Below, piece by piece: positions 16,791-25,462 of a stretch of DNA of 64,000 bases. Both the position numbers and the translations under genes were made by a program. The notes under the pieces are model-generated. The model did not search any database. It saw only the letters and a program-made list of their open reading frames with translations, and was not told the DNA's origin. The stretch lies in NCBI GenBank assembly GCA_021775555.1, contig JAJFHP010000041.1, positions 1 through 64,000 on the forward strand, in the 5' to 3' direction. This DNA comes from Hyphomicrobiales bacterium. GTDB taxonomy: Bacteria > Pseudomonadota > Alphaproteobacteria > Rhizobiales > Methyloligellaceae. How positions within the stretch are numbered: position 1 is the first letter of the stretch; every line of letters starts with the position of its first letter.

Positions 16791-17888
16791 ATGTTGAGTT
16801 GTGTTCGCGGAACCGGTGCGATGAGACCCGCGCACCGATTGGTTTCCACCATGCTGGCGCCCTTTATCCTGATGATGATGCTTGCAGTCTCCAGCACGAT
16901 CGAGGCCGCTGATAAGCCTTCGGCGCAAGGTGAGAAAACGTCACTCCCCGAGTTGCGTACCAATCAGCATTTCATCGAGGAACTCGCCAGAAAACCGAGA
17001 TTTGACGTCAACAAACTGAAGGACGTATTCAACTTCATTTTTTCCAGCCTGCCGGACAAGGTCCGCGTCTATCCGACCGAGAACTACTACTATTTCAAAT
17101 TTTATCACCAGGGCATCAGATATGCAGGCAATTTGCGCCTGGCGGCAGTGGACCGGGACCAAGGCATCCTTCACTTCGCGTATTTTGCCGACGCCAATGC
17201 ATCGAGCAGCGAAGGGTCAATGCATTACCTCAAACTCACGGCCAGAGATGGGGTCCGGGTCGAGAAAGCCGGACCGCTCGAATACAAAATTACATTTGGC
17301 GGCAGGCAAGTCACTTTTCTTTTGAACGATGTTTCGGACGTTACGCCACCAAAGGAGCTGATGCGAGCCAGGGAGATTTACCTCGGTCCTGTGTTTGATG
17401 AATCAGGTCTCCAGTTCTACCTGCTGTTCAATACCGAGCTCAAAATCTTCCATTATATCCTGAACGAAACCTCGGGTACCGGCGATCAGCTCATCGCATC
17501 GGAAGTGGCCGACCGTATCCTGATCGGCAAGCGGTCCGGGTTTGCCTTTTACAAGGATCATCATATTGACCGGAAAATTCTCATCGCCGTCCATGCAGCC
17601 AACGTGGTGGTCAATAATTACTATGACGGACCGTTCGACCAGCTTCCTGACAATTTCATCAAGGGGAACAGTCTGAAAGACGCCATCGAGGCATCCGATC
17701 CAAACATGGTTGGCCAGCTCGACCGTTTCGGATACCTGGCTTCAGGCGAGGGTCGCTATCTGATCGGTCCTTACAAGCAATATTCCGACCCGGGCGAACT
17801 GGCGGAGATTGACACTTGCGCCAGCGCTTCGGACATGTCGCGGGATCAGTATCCTAATTGCTTCGCAATACAGGGCGGTGGAAAATAA
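16791..17888 (+). CDS. Exported protein of unknown function
   Basis: This 365-residue product has an N-terminal hydrophobic stretch (about 22-37, cleavage near IEAA) and no recognisable domain. The mature part alternates beta-rich segments (VYPTENYYYFKFYHQGIRYAG) and contains only two cysteines near the C-terminus (TCASASD, NCFAIQ), possibly a disulfide. GGAGA lies 8 bp before ATG 16791. It follows the HIGKPS-repeat gene by 64 bp on the same strand and may be co-expressed with it. Confidence 0.7.
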   Translation: MLSCVRGTGAMRPAHRLVSTMLAPFILMMMLAVSSTIEAADKPSAQGEKTSLPELRTNQHFIEELARKPRFDVNKLKDVFNFIFSSLPDKVRVYPTENYYYFKFYHQGIRYAGNLRLAAVDRDQGILHFAYFADANASSSEGSMHYLKLTARDGVRVEKAGPLEYKITFGGRQVTFLLNDVSDVTPPKELMRAREIYLGPVFDESGLQFYLLFNTELKIFHYILNETSGTGDQLIASEVADRILIGKRSGFAFYKDHHIDRKILIAVHAANVVVNNYYDGPFDQLPDNFIKGNSLKDAIEASDPNMVGQLDRFGYLASGEGRYLIGPYKQYSDPGELAEIDTCASASDMSRDQYPNCFAIQGGGK

Positions 17889-17905
17889 CGCTCCGGGAAC
17901 ATCAC

Positions 17906-18529
17906 TCAGGATGAGCCGTCGACGCTCCAGGCGCTAAGATCGGCAGGTTCGTCAATATCTTTCATGGCGTCACCACTCTCGACCGGAATGCCAATCGTGT
18001 TCGCGCTATGCTCACCGATAAGGCGCTTGGCGCCGGTATCACCAGTGAGTTTCTTCAACTCCTTGAAATAGCGCGCTGGCCAGATCACAGGATTGCCCTG
18101 CTCACCTCCGCGTACCGGGTAGACGATCTTGCTGCAGTCTTCCTGCTCAAATACACTCACCAGCCGATCGATCATTTCAGTTGTCGTTCCGGGCATGTCG
18201 GCCAGAACAATCATCGCGCCTGAAACACCATCTGGCAGGGCGGCAATCCCGCAACTCAGCGAGGATGCCAGCCCTTCGCAATGATCGGGATTATCGGCAA
18301 ATTGCAGATCGAGACCAGCGAGCGCGCTGCCCACCCTTTCGGCCTCAAACCCGGTGACGACGATTATGTTTGCAATGGCGCTCGCCAGGAGCCGTTCCGC
18401 CACCCGGCGTACGAGCGGCGCGCCACCTATTTCCACCAGCAGCTTGTTGTCATCTCCAAACCGGCGCGATGCACCCGCCGCCAGCAACACGGCATGCACC
18501 TTGCGAATATCCGTGTCAGCGGCCGCCAC
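17906..18529 (-). CDS. mocA: Molybdenum cofactor cytidylyltransferase-like protein (MocA/MobA family)
   Basis: This 207-residue nucleotidyltransferase has LAAGASRRFG (the NTP-binding loop), an ADMPG motif that binds metal, and GNPVIWP. MocA adds CMP to the molybdopterin cofactor before insertion into xanthine-dehydrogenase-family enzymes, which matches its place in a Mo-hydroxylase cluster. A GTG start at 18529 is supported by GGAGA seven bases upstream. It is the last of four minus-strand genes (coxG, XdhC-N, xdhC, mocA). Confidence 0.85.
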   Translation of the reverse strand: MAAADTDIRKVHAVLLAAGASRRFGDDNKLLVEIGGAPLVRRVAERLLASAIANIIVVTGFEAERVGSALAGLDLQFADNPDHCEGLASSLSCGIAALPDGVSGAMIVLADMPGTTTEMIDRLVSVFEQEDCSKIVYPVRGGEQGNPVIWPARYFKELKKLTGDTGAKRLIGEHSANTIGIPVESGDAMKDIDEPADLSAWSVDGSS

Positions 18530-18532
18530 CGG

Positions 18533-19222
18533 TTAGTCTCCGTTATGAATCCGCAGTGTTTTTACAAGCTCGGCAATGATGGAGAGCGCGATCTCGGCGG
18601 GGCTAACCGACCCAATATCAAGACCTACGGGGCCGTGGATACGATTGAAGCCGTCCGGCTCGCATCCTTTGTCCTTGAGTCTTTCCAGCCGCTTGGCATG
18701 TGAACGGCTGCTGCCCAGAGCCCCAATATAGAAACATTCACTCCCGAGCGCGGCTTCCAGTGCCTCATCGTCGATGTCAGGCACATGGGCCAGGCAGACG
18801 ATGCTGCTGCGCCGGTCAAGGCCAAGTTTACCCAATGCTTCGCCAGGCCACTCGGCAATAATCTCGACATCGCTAAAGCGCTCTTCGGTGGCGAACGCCG
18901 TGCGCGGATCAATCACGAAGGGCTCCACGCCGACTTCACGGGCCAGCCGCACAAGCACCTGCCCGATATGCGTCGCCCCGATTATCATCAGCCTGGGTGC
19001 GGGCAGGAATGCCTGAAGAAACATTTCGCCACCTTGCGTCTCCACGATCTTGCTGCGGCCGGTGCGGAAACATTCGGCAAGCTCATTGGCCTGGGGGTGA
19101 TCCTGTGTCAGGGCATTTTCCGGCACGAGATCTTCCCCGCCGCCATCAAGCGATGTCGCCAGCACGACCGAGTGACGCTTTTCACGCGCTTCGAGCAGTG
19201 CCTTGAGTGTGTCCTTGTGCAT
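18533..19222 (-). CDS. XdhC/CoxI Rossmann-domain Mo-hydroxylase maturation factor
   Basis: This 229-residue protein is the C-terminal type of XdhC, which binds sulfurated Mo-cofactor and helps insert it. The Rossmann motif LMIIGATHIGQVLVRLA, VIDPR and YIGALGSSRSHAKR are diagnostic. It ends with VGLDIGSVSPAEIALSI, the usual XdhC C-terminal signature. The XdhC N-terminal domain is encoded separately by the preceding gene, so the usual single protein is split here, as in many cox clusters. Confidence 0.88.
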   Translation of the reverse strand: MHKDTLKALLEAREKRHSVVLATSLDGGGEDLVPENALTQDHPQANELAECFRTGRSKIVETQGGEMFLQAFLPAPRLMIIGATHIGQVLVRLAREVGVEPFVIDPRTAFATEERFSDVEIIAEWPGEALGKLGLDRRSSIVCLAHVPDIDDEALEAALGSECFYIGALGSSRSHAKRLERLKDKGCEPDGFNRIHGPVGLDIGSVSPAEIALSIIAELVKTLRIHNGD

Positions 19223-19228
19223 GAAGGG

Positions 19229-19540
19229 TTATCCCAGCTTCTCGACAAACACGCGGATACGGCCACCGCAGGCCAGGCCCACGCCCCACGCTGTCTCGTT
19301 GGCCACGCCGAATTCCAGCAACTCAGGTTTGCCGCTGGCGAGTACGTCTTCGGAACGCGCGATCACCTCAGCCTCGACACATCCGCCTGATACCGAGCCG
19401 GCAAAATCTCCCGTACCATCGATGATCAGATGCCCTCCAACAGGAACCGGGGCTGATCCCCAGGTCTCCACAACAGTCGCCAGAGCAACATCGCGCCCCT
19501 CATCGAGCCAGGTTTGGGCCGTGTGCAAGGTGACGCTCAA
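19229..19540 (-). CDS. XdhC N-terminal domain protein (CoxF/CoxI-like)
   Basis: This 103-residue protein shows the XdhC_CoxI signature: LATVVETWGSAPVPVGGHLII, a SGGCVE motif with the conserved Cys, and CGGRIRVFVE. It presumably cooperates with the Rossmann-type protein encoded next to deliver sulfurated Mo-cofactor. The start is TTG 19540, overlapping the coxG stop as TTGA, with an exceptionally strong GGAGGAGGA upstream. Confidence 0.85.
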   Translation of the reverse strand: MSVTLHTAQTWLDEGRDVALATVVETWGSAPVPVGGHLIIDGTGDFAGSVSGGCVEAEVIARSEDVLASGKPELLEFGVANETAWGVGLACGGRIRVFVEKLG

Positions 19541-20007
19541 GAGTCCTCCTCCGCCTCGCCAGAGTCATCGCCACTGACGATCTTCTGGAAATTTGTGAAG
19601 AACTCTCCAGCCAGTTTGCGCGCTGCGCTGTCTATGAGCCGCCCGCCCAGCTGTGCCAGCTTGCCGCCCACCGTCGCGCTGACGTCATAACTTAATAGCG
19701 TGGCATCTCCATCGGCCTTCAATTTAACGCTTGCCTCGCCGCGTGCGAACCCGGCGGCCCCGCCCTTGCCCTGACCTGCAAGCGTATAGCTTTCCGGTGG
19801 ATTGAGATCGGACAATGTCACTTCACCCTTGAAACGCGCACGTACAGGACCGACTTTCGCTCGCACAACCGCGTTGAATTGTGTGTCCGAAAGCTTTTCA
19901 AGCTCCTCACAGCCTGGAATTGAGCGGCGCAATATGTCTGCATCATTAAGCGCGGCAAACACCTCTTCGCGTGAGGCTTCAATTCGGATATTGTCATTGA
20001 GTTTCAT
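19537..20007 (-). CDS. coxG: CoxG-like SRPBCC protein
   Basis: This 156-residue protein matches the CoxG (carbon monoxide dehydrogenase subunit G) family: MKLNDNIRIEASREEVFAALND, a SIPGCEEL motif and a GGKLAQLGGRLID segment. Family members are thought to bind the membrane or help recruit CO dehydrogenase to it; the exact role is unclear. It is first in the minus-strand accessory operon and divergent from the structural genes coxS-M-L. AAGGA precedes the ATG. Confidence 0.85.
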   Translation of the reverse strand: MKLNDNIRIEASREEVFAALNDADILRRSIPGCEELEKLSDTQFNAVVRAKVGPVRARFKGEVTLSDLNPPESYTLAGQGKGGAAGFARGEASVKLKADGDATLLSYDVSATVGGKLAQLGGRLIDSAARKLAGEFFTNFQKIVSGDDSGEAEEDS

Positions 20008-20061
20008 TTTTGATCCTTCGCAGACCGCCCGTATACGCTCTACTAGCTCTCTTAAGTGAAA

Positions 20062-20086
20062 AATAGCCTATATGAAGAGGCTTATT
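20062..20086. promoter_or_regulatory. Inverted repeat in coxG/coxS divergent promoter
   Basis: AATAGCCT (20062-20069) is mirrored by AGGCTTATT (78-86) with one inserted base, across an 8-nt spacer, in the 156-bp divergent interval between coxG and coxS. It could be an operator or just a dyad in an AT-rich promoter. Confidence 0.3.
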
Positions 20087-20163
20087 CTCAATCGTGCTTT
20101 CCTGATATATCGTTCGCGTAATACTAGCCGCCCGCCTTCCTCACATTGGAGCTTGTCTGTTCG

Positions 20164-20631
20164 ATGCCCGTTATATCCCTGAGCGTGAACGGTATTCCAG
20201 TTACCGCGGAAGTCGAACCGCGATTGCTGCTCTCAAGTCTGTTGCGTGACCATCTTGGATTGACCGGCACCCATGTCGGTTGCGACACCAGCCAGTGTGG
20301 CGCCTGCGTGGTTCATGTCGACGGAAAACCCGTAAAGAGCTGCGCCATGCTTGCCGCCCAGGCGGACGGGACGCAGATCACGACAATTGAAGGGTTAGCG
20401 CAAAAAGGCAAGCTTCATCCCATGCAGGAAGCATTCCGCGACAATCACGCCCTGCAATGCGGCTTTTGTACACCGGGCATGGTGATGATGTCAGTCGCCC
20501 TTGCAACCGAACAACCAGACCTCGACGAAGCTGCCGTGTGCAAGGGGCTGGAAGGCAATCTGTGCCGCTGCACCGGCTACCAGAATATTATCAAGGCCGT
20601 CATGGCAGGTGCCAAAGCGATGCGGGGTTAG
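20164..20631 (+). CDS. coxS: Form II CO-dehydrogenase-family 2Fe-2S small subunit
   Basis: This 155-residue electron-transfer subunit has two [2Fe-2S] clusters: plant-ferredoxin-type CDTSQCGAC and the C-terminal helical [10 protein letters not shown]...CRCTGY motifs. It passes electrons from the Mo site to FAD. ATG 20164 is used because a TTG six codons earlier gives a non-family N-terminus; GGAG lies 14 bases before the ATG, so spacing is not ideal. It is the first gene of the S-M-L operon. Confidence 0.9.
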   Translation: MPVISLSVNGIPVTAEVEPRLLLSSLLRDHLGLTGTHVGCDTSQCGACVVHVDGKPVKSCAMLAAQADGTQITTIEGLAQKGKLHPMQEAFRDNHALQCGFCTPGMVMMSVALATEQPDLDEAAVCKGLEGNLCRCTGYQNIIKAVMAGAKAMRG

Positions 20632-20635
20632 GGCC

Positions 20636-21430
20636 ATGTATGAATTTGAATATCATCAGCCAAAAACTCTTGAAGAAGCCGCCAAGCTGTTTGCCGACGC
20701 CGACGACCCTCAATTCATGGCTGGTGGGCAGACCATCATCCCCGTCATGAAGCAGCACCTCGCGATGCCCTCGGACATCATCGACATTGGCCGGATTGCC
20801 GATTTGCAGGGCATCTCGGTTGACGGGGATACGCTGACCATTGGCGCCATGACACGACATGGTGACGTTGCCGGTTCGGATGAAGTCCGTAAGTCCATCC
20901 CGGCACTGTCTGATCTCGCCAGCCATATCGGCGACCCGGCCGTGCGAAACCGAGGTACACTTGGCGGCTCCATCGCCAACAATGACCCGGCAGCGGATTA
21001 CCCGGCTGCCCTGGTAGCGCTTGGCGCGACCGTCTACACCACCTCGCGCGAAATCTCGGCAGAGGATTTCTTCACCGCCATGTTTGAAACGGCACTGGAA
21101 GATGGCGAGATGGTGGTCAAGGTCACCTTCCCGGTGCCTGAAAAGGCAGCTTACGAGAAATTCCCAAACCCGGCCTCCCGCTACGCCACGACAGGCGTGT
21201 TCGTTGCAAGAACCGGGGACGGAGTGCGGGTTGCGGTGACAGGTGCCGGTGCCTGCGTGTTCCGGCAAAGCGATTTCGAAAAGGCGCTTGATACTGATTT
21301 TTCACCCCCCGCGCTGGACGGGATTTCCGTTTCGGCGGACGGGCTGAATTCTGACTTGCATGCGTCGGCAGAGTACCGCGCCAATCTTATCACAGTGCTG
21401 GCAAAGCGCGCCGTGAAACACGCCGGCTGA
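20636..21430 (+). CDS. coxM: FAD-binding medium subunit of Mo-hydroxylase
   Basis: The 264-residue product starts MYEFEYHQPKTLEEAAKLF with the FAD-binding motifs AGGQTIIPVMK and TLGGSIANNDPAADYPAAL (pyrophosphate-binding segment). It is the medium subunit of the xanthine oxidase family, carrying electrons to an acceptor. ATG 20636 lies 4 bp after coxS. A longer reading would run back through coxS in another frame. The product is slightly shorter than typical CoxM proteins, with an intact C-terminal domain. Confidence 0.9.
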   Translation: MYEFEYHQPKTLEEAAKLFADADDPQFMAGGQTIIPVMKQHLAMPSDIIDIGRIADLQGISVDGDTLTIGAMTRHGDVAGSDEVRKSIPALSDLASHIGDPAVRNRGTLGGSIANNDPAADYPAALVALGATVYTTSREISAEDFFTAMFETALEDGEMVVKVTFPVPEKAAYEKFPNPASRYATTGVFVARTGDGVRVAVTGAGACVFRQSDFEKALDTDFSPPALDGISVSADGLNSDLHASAEYRANLITVLAKRAVKHAG

Positions 21431-21444
21431 GCGGGGACAAGACA

Positions 21445-23781
21445 ATGGAAAAATATGGAATTGGCCAGCCTGTTCGCCGCAAGGAAGACGTGCGTTTTCT
21501 CACAGGGACCGGCACCTATATCGACGATATCAAACCAGACAATGTTGCCCATGCGCTAGTGCTGCGCTCAACCCATGCCCACGCGAAAATTCTCGGGATA
21601 GACGGCACCGAGGCGGAAAACATGCCCGGCATACTTGGGATTGTCACGGGCAAGGACTGGATAGCAGAAGATTTCCAGCCCATGCCCACCAAGTCTGCCG
21701 TGAACAAGAAAATCGACGGTACGCCACTTAACCAGCCGCCACGCCATGCCTTAGCAATTGACAGGGTGCGGTATGTGGGTGAACCGGTCGCGCTGATCGT
21801 TGCCGAGACCGTAAGCCAGGCGCAGGACGCCGCCGAGGCGGTTGAGGTTGACTATGAAGAACTCGAAGCGGTTACAGACCAGGTTAAAGCGCTGGAGCCT
21901 GGCGCACCGCAAATCTGGGACGATATCGAGGGAAATTTCTGTCTCGACTTTGAACTGGGTGACAAGGAAGAAACAGAAAAAGCATTCAAGGGTGCAGACC
22001 ATGTGATCAAGCTGGATCTGCGCAACCAGTGCGTCACCGCGACGCCAATTGAAACGCGGGGCGCCATTGCCAGCTATGACAAGGACACGGGCAAATATTT
22101 CCTTCAAAACGCCACGCAGAATGTTCACGCCAACCGTGACACTTTTGCTGGGGTGTTGAAAATTCCGAGCGAAGATCTACACCATGTGGCGCCCGACGTG
22201 GGCGGCGGTTTCGGCGCCAAGAATTCAGGCTACCCGGAACCCTCCCTGCTGCTCTACGCGTCAAAGAAAATTGATCGCCCGATCAAGTGGATTTCCGACC
22301 GCAATGAGAGCTTCGCCGCCGATACCCATGGCCGGGACCAGGCAACAACCGTCGAGCTGGCGCTCGACAAGGATGGCATGTTTCTCGGGCTTCGCACCAA
22401 AACCATTGGCAATATCGGCGCCTATTGCTGGACGGTTGGACCCTTCACGCCCACCGGTGGCTCGGCGCGCACCCAGGGCGGACCCTATTATTTCCCGGCC
22501 ATGCACTACACCGGCATCGCGGCCTTCACCAACACCATGCCGCTTGATCCCTATCGCGGGGCGGGGCGGCCCGAAGGCTCGTTCCAGATCGAGCGGATTG
22601 TCGAACTGGCAGCGCGTGAACTCGGGATTGATCCGGTTGAACTCAGACGCAAGAACCTGATGCCCGCCGACAGCCTGCCGCGTAAAACGCCGATGGGACT
22701 TGATGTGGACACGGGCAATTTCCCCGAAGTGTTCGAACGCACGCTGAAGATGAGCGACCGGGCAGGCTTTGCAAAGCGGGTTGCGGATAGCGCGGCCAAG
22801 GGCCTGAAGCGCGGCTTCGCCATCGCGCCATATCTTGAGTGCACCGGTGGCGGCCCCAAGGAATTTGCCGGGGTGAAATTCGCCAGGGATGGTTCGGCGG
22901 CGCTCAGGGTTGGTTCAATGTCCACCGGTATGGGGCAGGAAACATCCATGCCGCAAATACTTTCAGACCGATTGGGCATCGACTTCGACAAGATCACCTA
23001 TGTTCAGGGCGACACCGACGCCACACCAATCGGCGGCGGCCATGGTGGGTCGCGCAACATGGAAGTGGGCGGCAGCGCCGTACTTCAATGCGCCAACGAA
23101 GTGCTCGTCAAGGCGAAGCAGATCGCAGCCCATTTGCTCAATTCCAATGCAGACGACATGGAACTGTCCGAGGGCGTCTTCACTGACGTCAAGACTGACC
23201 AGAGCGTCTCCATGGTCGACGTGGTGGCGGCATCGTTCGAGCAGAGCCGCTTGCCCGATGGCATGGAAGAGGGTGCTCTTGATACCGATACAATCTACGA
23301 GCGCGAAATTATCTCCTGTCCCAATGGTTGCCACTCGGCAGAAGTTGAGGTCGATCCTGAAACCGGGTCCGTGAATGTGGAGCATATGTGGGTGGTCGAT
23401 GATTTTGGCACTATCATCAATCCCATGCTGGCAGACGGTCAGGTCATGGGCGGTATTGCGCAAGGTCTGGGCCAGGCGCTGATGGAAGAAATCATCTATG
23501 ACGAGGACAGCGGCCAGCTGGTGACCGGTTCCCTGATGGACTACGCCCTGCCCCGCGCCGATTCCATGCCGAAGATGGAAATGGCCTTCTTTGAGGATGC
23601 GCCGACCGCCAAGAACCCGCTTGGTGTCAAAGGCTCCGGCGAGGCGGGCTGTTGCGGAGCGCCGCCGGCTATCGTGAACGCGGTGCTGGATGCGCTGAAG
23701 GACGATGGCGTCTTGCACATCGAGATGCCGCTGACATCGGAGAAAGTCTGGCGCGCGATTGCGGAGGCCAAAGCCGGCTAG
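21445..23781 (+). CDS. coxL: Mo-hydroxylase large subunit, form II CoxL-like
   Basis: This 778-residue large subunit binds the molybdenum cofactor. The loop that defines form I CO dehydrogenase (AYxCSFR with the Cu-binding Cys) is here DPYRGAGR (Tyr370-Arg375), the form II signature without that Cys. The catalytic glutamate is in KGSGEAG (Glu733). MoCo contacts GGGFGAKNS and GGGHGGSRN are intact. Gene order S-M-L is flanked by coxG/xdhC/mocA. Form II enzymes have often not been shown to oxidise CO at useful rates, so the substrate could be another small carbonyl or heterocyclic compound. I would not claim carboxydotrophy from this cluster. Confidence 0.88.
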   Translation: MEKYGIGQPVRRKEDVRFLTGTGTYIDDIKPDNVAHALVLRSTHAHAKILGIDGTEAENMPGILGIVTGKDWIAEDFQPMPTKSAVNKKIDGTPLNQPPRHALAIDRVRYVGEPVALIVAETVSQAQDAAEAVEVDYEELEAVTDQVKALEPGAPQIWDDIEGNFCLDFELGDKEETEKAFKGADHVIKLDLRNQCVTATPIETRGAIASYDKDTGKYFLQNATQNVHANRDTFAGVLKIPSEDLHHVAPDVGGGFGAKNSGYPEPSLLLYASKKIDRPIKWISDRNESFAADTHGRDQATTVELALDKDGMFLGLRTKTIGNIGAYCWTVGPFTPTGGSARTQGGPYYFPAMHYTGIAAFTNTMPLDPYRGAGRPEGSFQIERIVELAARELGIDPVELRRKNLMPADSLPRKTPMGLDVDTGNFPEVFERTLKMSDRAGFAKRVADSAAKGLKRGFAIAPYLECTGGGPKEFAGVKFARDGSAALRVGSMSTGMGQETSMPQILSDRLGIDFDKITYVQGDTDATPIGGGHGGSRNMEVGGSAVLQCANEVLVKAKQIAAHLLNSNADDMELSEGVFTDVKTDQSVSMVDVVAASFEQSRLPDGMEEGALDTDTIYEREIISCPNGCHSAEVEVDPETGSVNVEHMWVVDDFGTIINPMLADGQVMGGIAQGLGQALMEEIIYDEDSGQLVTGSLMDYALPRADSMPKMEMAFFEDAPTAKNPLGVKGSGEAGCCGAPPAIVNAVLDALKDDGVLHIEMPLTSEKVWRAIAEAKAG

Positions 23782-23784
23782 GAT

Positions 23785-24753
23785 TTACTCAGCCGCCTCG
23801 CGCACGCCAAACTGGCCCGACAAACTGCCAAGAAAACCCGAGACCGCCATCATGCCGGCACGGTCAGAACCGGCAATACCAGCTTTAGTTTCGGCCTGGC
23901 CGTTATAGTTGGTGTTGATGTTGATGTCGTAGGTCCAGGCTTTGCCCTCGTCGTCGAACAGGAACTCAACGCCCGCGATCTCGATACCCTCACCCGCCAG
24001 CATTTTCTCGAACTTGGCAATATCGGGATGCGCGAAATCGGTGAGCACCTCAAACTTGTTCGGCGCTTCGGCTTCCTCGCCCACCGGGCAGGCGGCATCA
24101 CCAATCTCGCAGACATCAGCCGGGCACAACTCGAAGCCGCCCGTGGTGTCCACCTTCACCGAGTAAAGATGCTTGCCGCCGACAATTTCGTTGCGGATGA
24201 TGAAAGGTTCAGCCGGCTTGATATAGGCCTGAACCAGCATGGTCGTGAATGGATCGGGTTCGACATCGCCGCTGGCAATGAGACCGGCAAGCATCTCTCC
24301 TGTTTCATACAGGCTTACGCCCGCGCCCTTGCCGCCGCAATCGGGTTTGAGGATGACCGGGCCTTCGAATGTGCGTGCCGTTTTCGCAATGTCGCTCGCA
24401 CCCGCAGCCAGAACGGAGCGCGGGGTACGGATGCCATTGCGCTCAAGGATCACTGCCTGGCGGGCCTTTGAAATTTCCAGATCGAGTGCACGGGCCTTGT
24501 TAACGACGCGGTGTCCATGGGCTTGTATATTTTCCAACAGGGCCAGAGTGAGCTGCGGTGCAGCGCCATGCTCACGCGTCCAGGATGAGGCGCTCATCCG
24601 GTTGTAATAGACGCCCTCCTGGGGCGTTGCGGACAGATCAACCGAGCGTCCGCTCATGAATATCTCATCCCAATCGAGCCCGCGCGCTTCAAGCGCTGCG
24701 GCAAGCGGCGGCAGCCACTCCTCGTTTTCATGTATGACAAAGATACGGCTCAT
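23785..24753 (-). CDS. ATP-grasp domain protein (RimK/carboxylate-amine ligase-like)
   Basis: This 322-residue protein has the ATP-grasp layout: pre-grasp N-domain, KARALDLEISKARQAVILERNG, GPVILKPDCGGKGAGVSLY (ATP-binding lysine and Gly-rich loop), and the metal-binding end YDININTNYNGQAE. Such enzymes join a carboxylate to an amine or thiol with ATP. The substrate cannot be inferred. It is convergent with coxL (3-bp gap) and divergent from the SnoaL-like gene across a 250-bp AT-rich region containing a palindrome. Confidence 0.8.
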   Translation of the reverse strand: MSRIFVIHENEEWLPPLAAALEARGLDWDEIFMSGRSVDLSATPQEGVYYNRMSASSWTREHGAAPQLTLALLENIQAHGHRVVNKARALDLEISKARQAVILERNGIRTPRSVLAAGASDIAKTARTFEGPVILKPDCGGKGAGVSLYETGEMLAGLIASGDVEPDPFTTMLVQAYIKPAEPFIIRNEIVGGKHLYSVKVDTTGGFELCPADVCEIGDAACPVGEEAEAPNKFEVLTDFAHPDIAKFEKMLAGEGIEIAGVEFLFDDEGKAWTYDININTNYNGQAETKAGIAGSDRAGMMAVSGFLGSLSGQFGVREAAE

Positions 24754-24892
24754 GACACTCTACTCAAATCGCGGACGGCGCGTGGCCCGTGATGATGCCC
24801 CGTCCTGTTCGGCCCAACGTGCAGTTAGGCAGTTTGCGCAAAATAATCAATGTTTTCAGGAAAATTGTAAGAAGAAAAAGGATTATTTTCTG

Positions 24893-24916
24893 ATTATTTG
24901 AATTAATTAGAATAAT
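24893..24916. promoter_or_regulatory. 24-bp AT-rich palindrome in divergent promoter
   Basis: The 24 bp read as ATTATT, two mismatched bases, AATTAATT, two mismatched bases, then AATAAT. The sequence is self-complementary except for the two symmetric pairs, which is what a homodimeric repressor site looks like. It lies in the divergent region 24754-25042 between the ATP-grasp gene and the SnoaL-like gene, in a stretch far more AT-rich than the genes around it. Confidence 0.5.
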
Positions 24917-25042
24917 TTTCTTAAATAGCGAAATTCAGCACAAGGCAATGATGCCACACCTTTTTAAAAAATTGCACCTATTTGGGGATTACTGGGTCTT
25001 GCGGGGTTGCCGCTGGCACCTCTGCCAATTACCAATGAAGAC

Positions 25043-25444
25043 ATGTCGGAAAAGCAAGCCGTGCTGGCAGCCAATGAAGCTTTTTACGCCGCCTTCAGGG
25101 CGGCCGACTTCGAGGCCATGGAGCGCCTCTGGTCGCGGCGGCGCGATGTCAGCGTGTTCCATCCCAACTGGCCGGGCATCAATACGCGCGACGCGGTGAT
25201 GGAATCCTGGTACCGGATTCTCATTGCTGGCAATCCTCCACATGTGAGCGCTCTTGATGCCACCGCCATTGTCACCAAGAAGACAGGCCTGGTGATCTGC
25301 GAGGAAAATCTCGGCGGAACGCACCTTATTGCCACCAACGTTTTCGTGCTCGAAGATGGCCAGTGGCGCATGACCAACCATCAGGCGAGCCGTCTGCCCG
25401 TCTCCACGCCGCAAAGCAATCAGATCAAGAAACGCGAAGAGTAA
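25043..25444 (+). CDS. SnoaL/NTF2-like (DUF4440-type) protein
   Basis: The 133-residue NTF2-fold protein MSEKQAVLAANEAFYAAFR... has the typical FxAxDFEAMERLWS and a closing TNVFVLEDGQWRMTNHQ strand. Proteins of this type are small isomerase, hydrolase or ligand-binding folds. The ATG at 25043 is preferred over a TTG 36 bp upstream because the product then begins like relatives, but neither has a convincing Shine-Dalgarno. Convergent with the SDR gene. Confidence 0.65.
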   Translation: MSEKQAVLAANEAFYAAFRAADFEAMERLWSRRRDVSVFHPNWPGINTRDAVMESWYRILIAGNPPHVSALDATAIVTKKTGLVICEENLGGTHLIATNVFVLEDGQWRMTNHQASRLPVSTPQSNQIKKREE

Positions 25445-25462
25445 GCGCAGCTTTCCGGCGCT

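Noticed and set aside
20164-23781. Aerobic CO dehydrogenase for carboxydotrophic growth
   Set aside because: The large subunit lacks the Cu-binding Cys motif of form I, so CO oxidation for growth is not supported.
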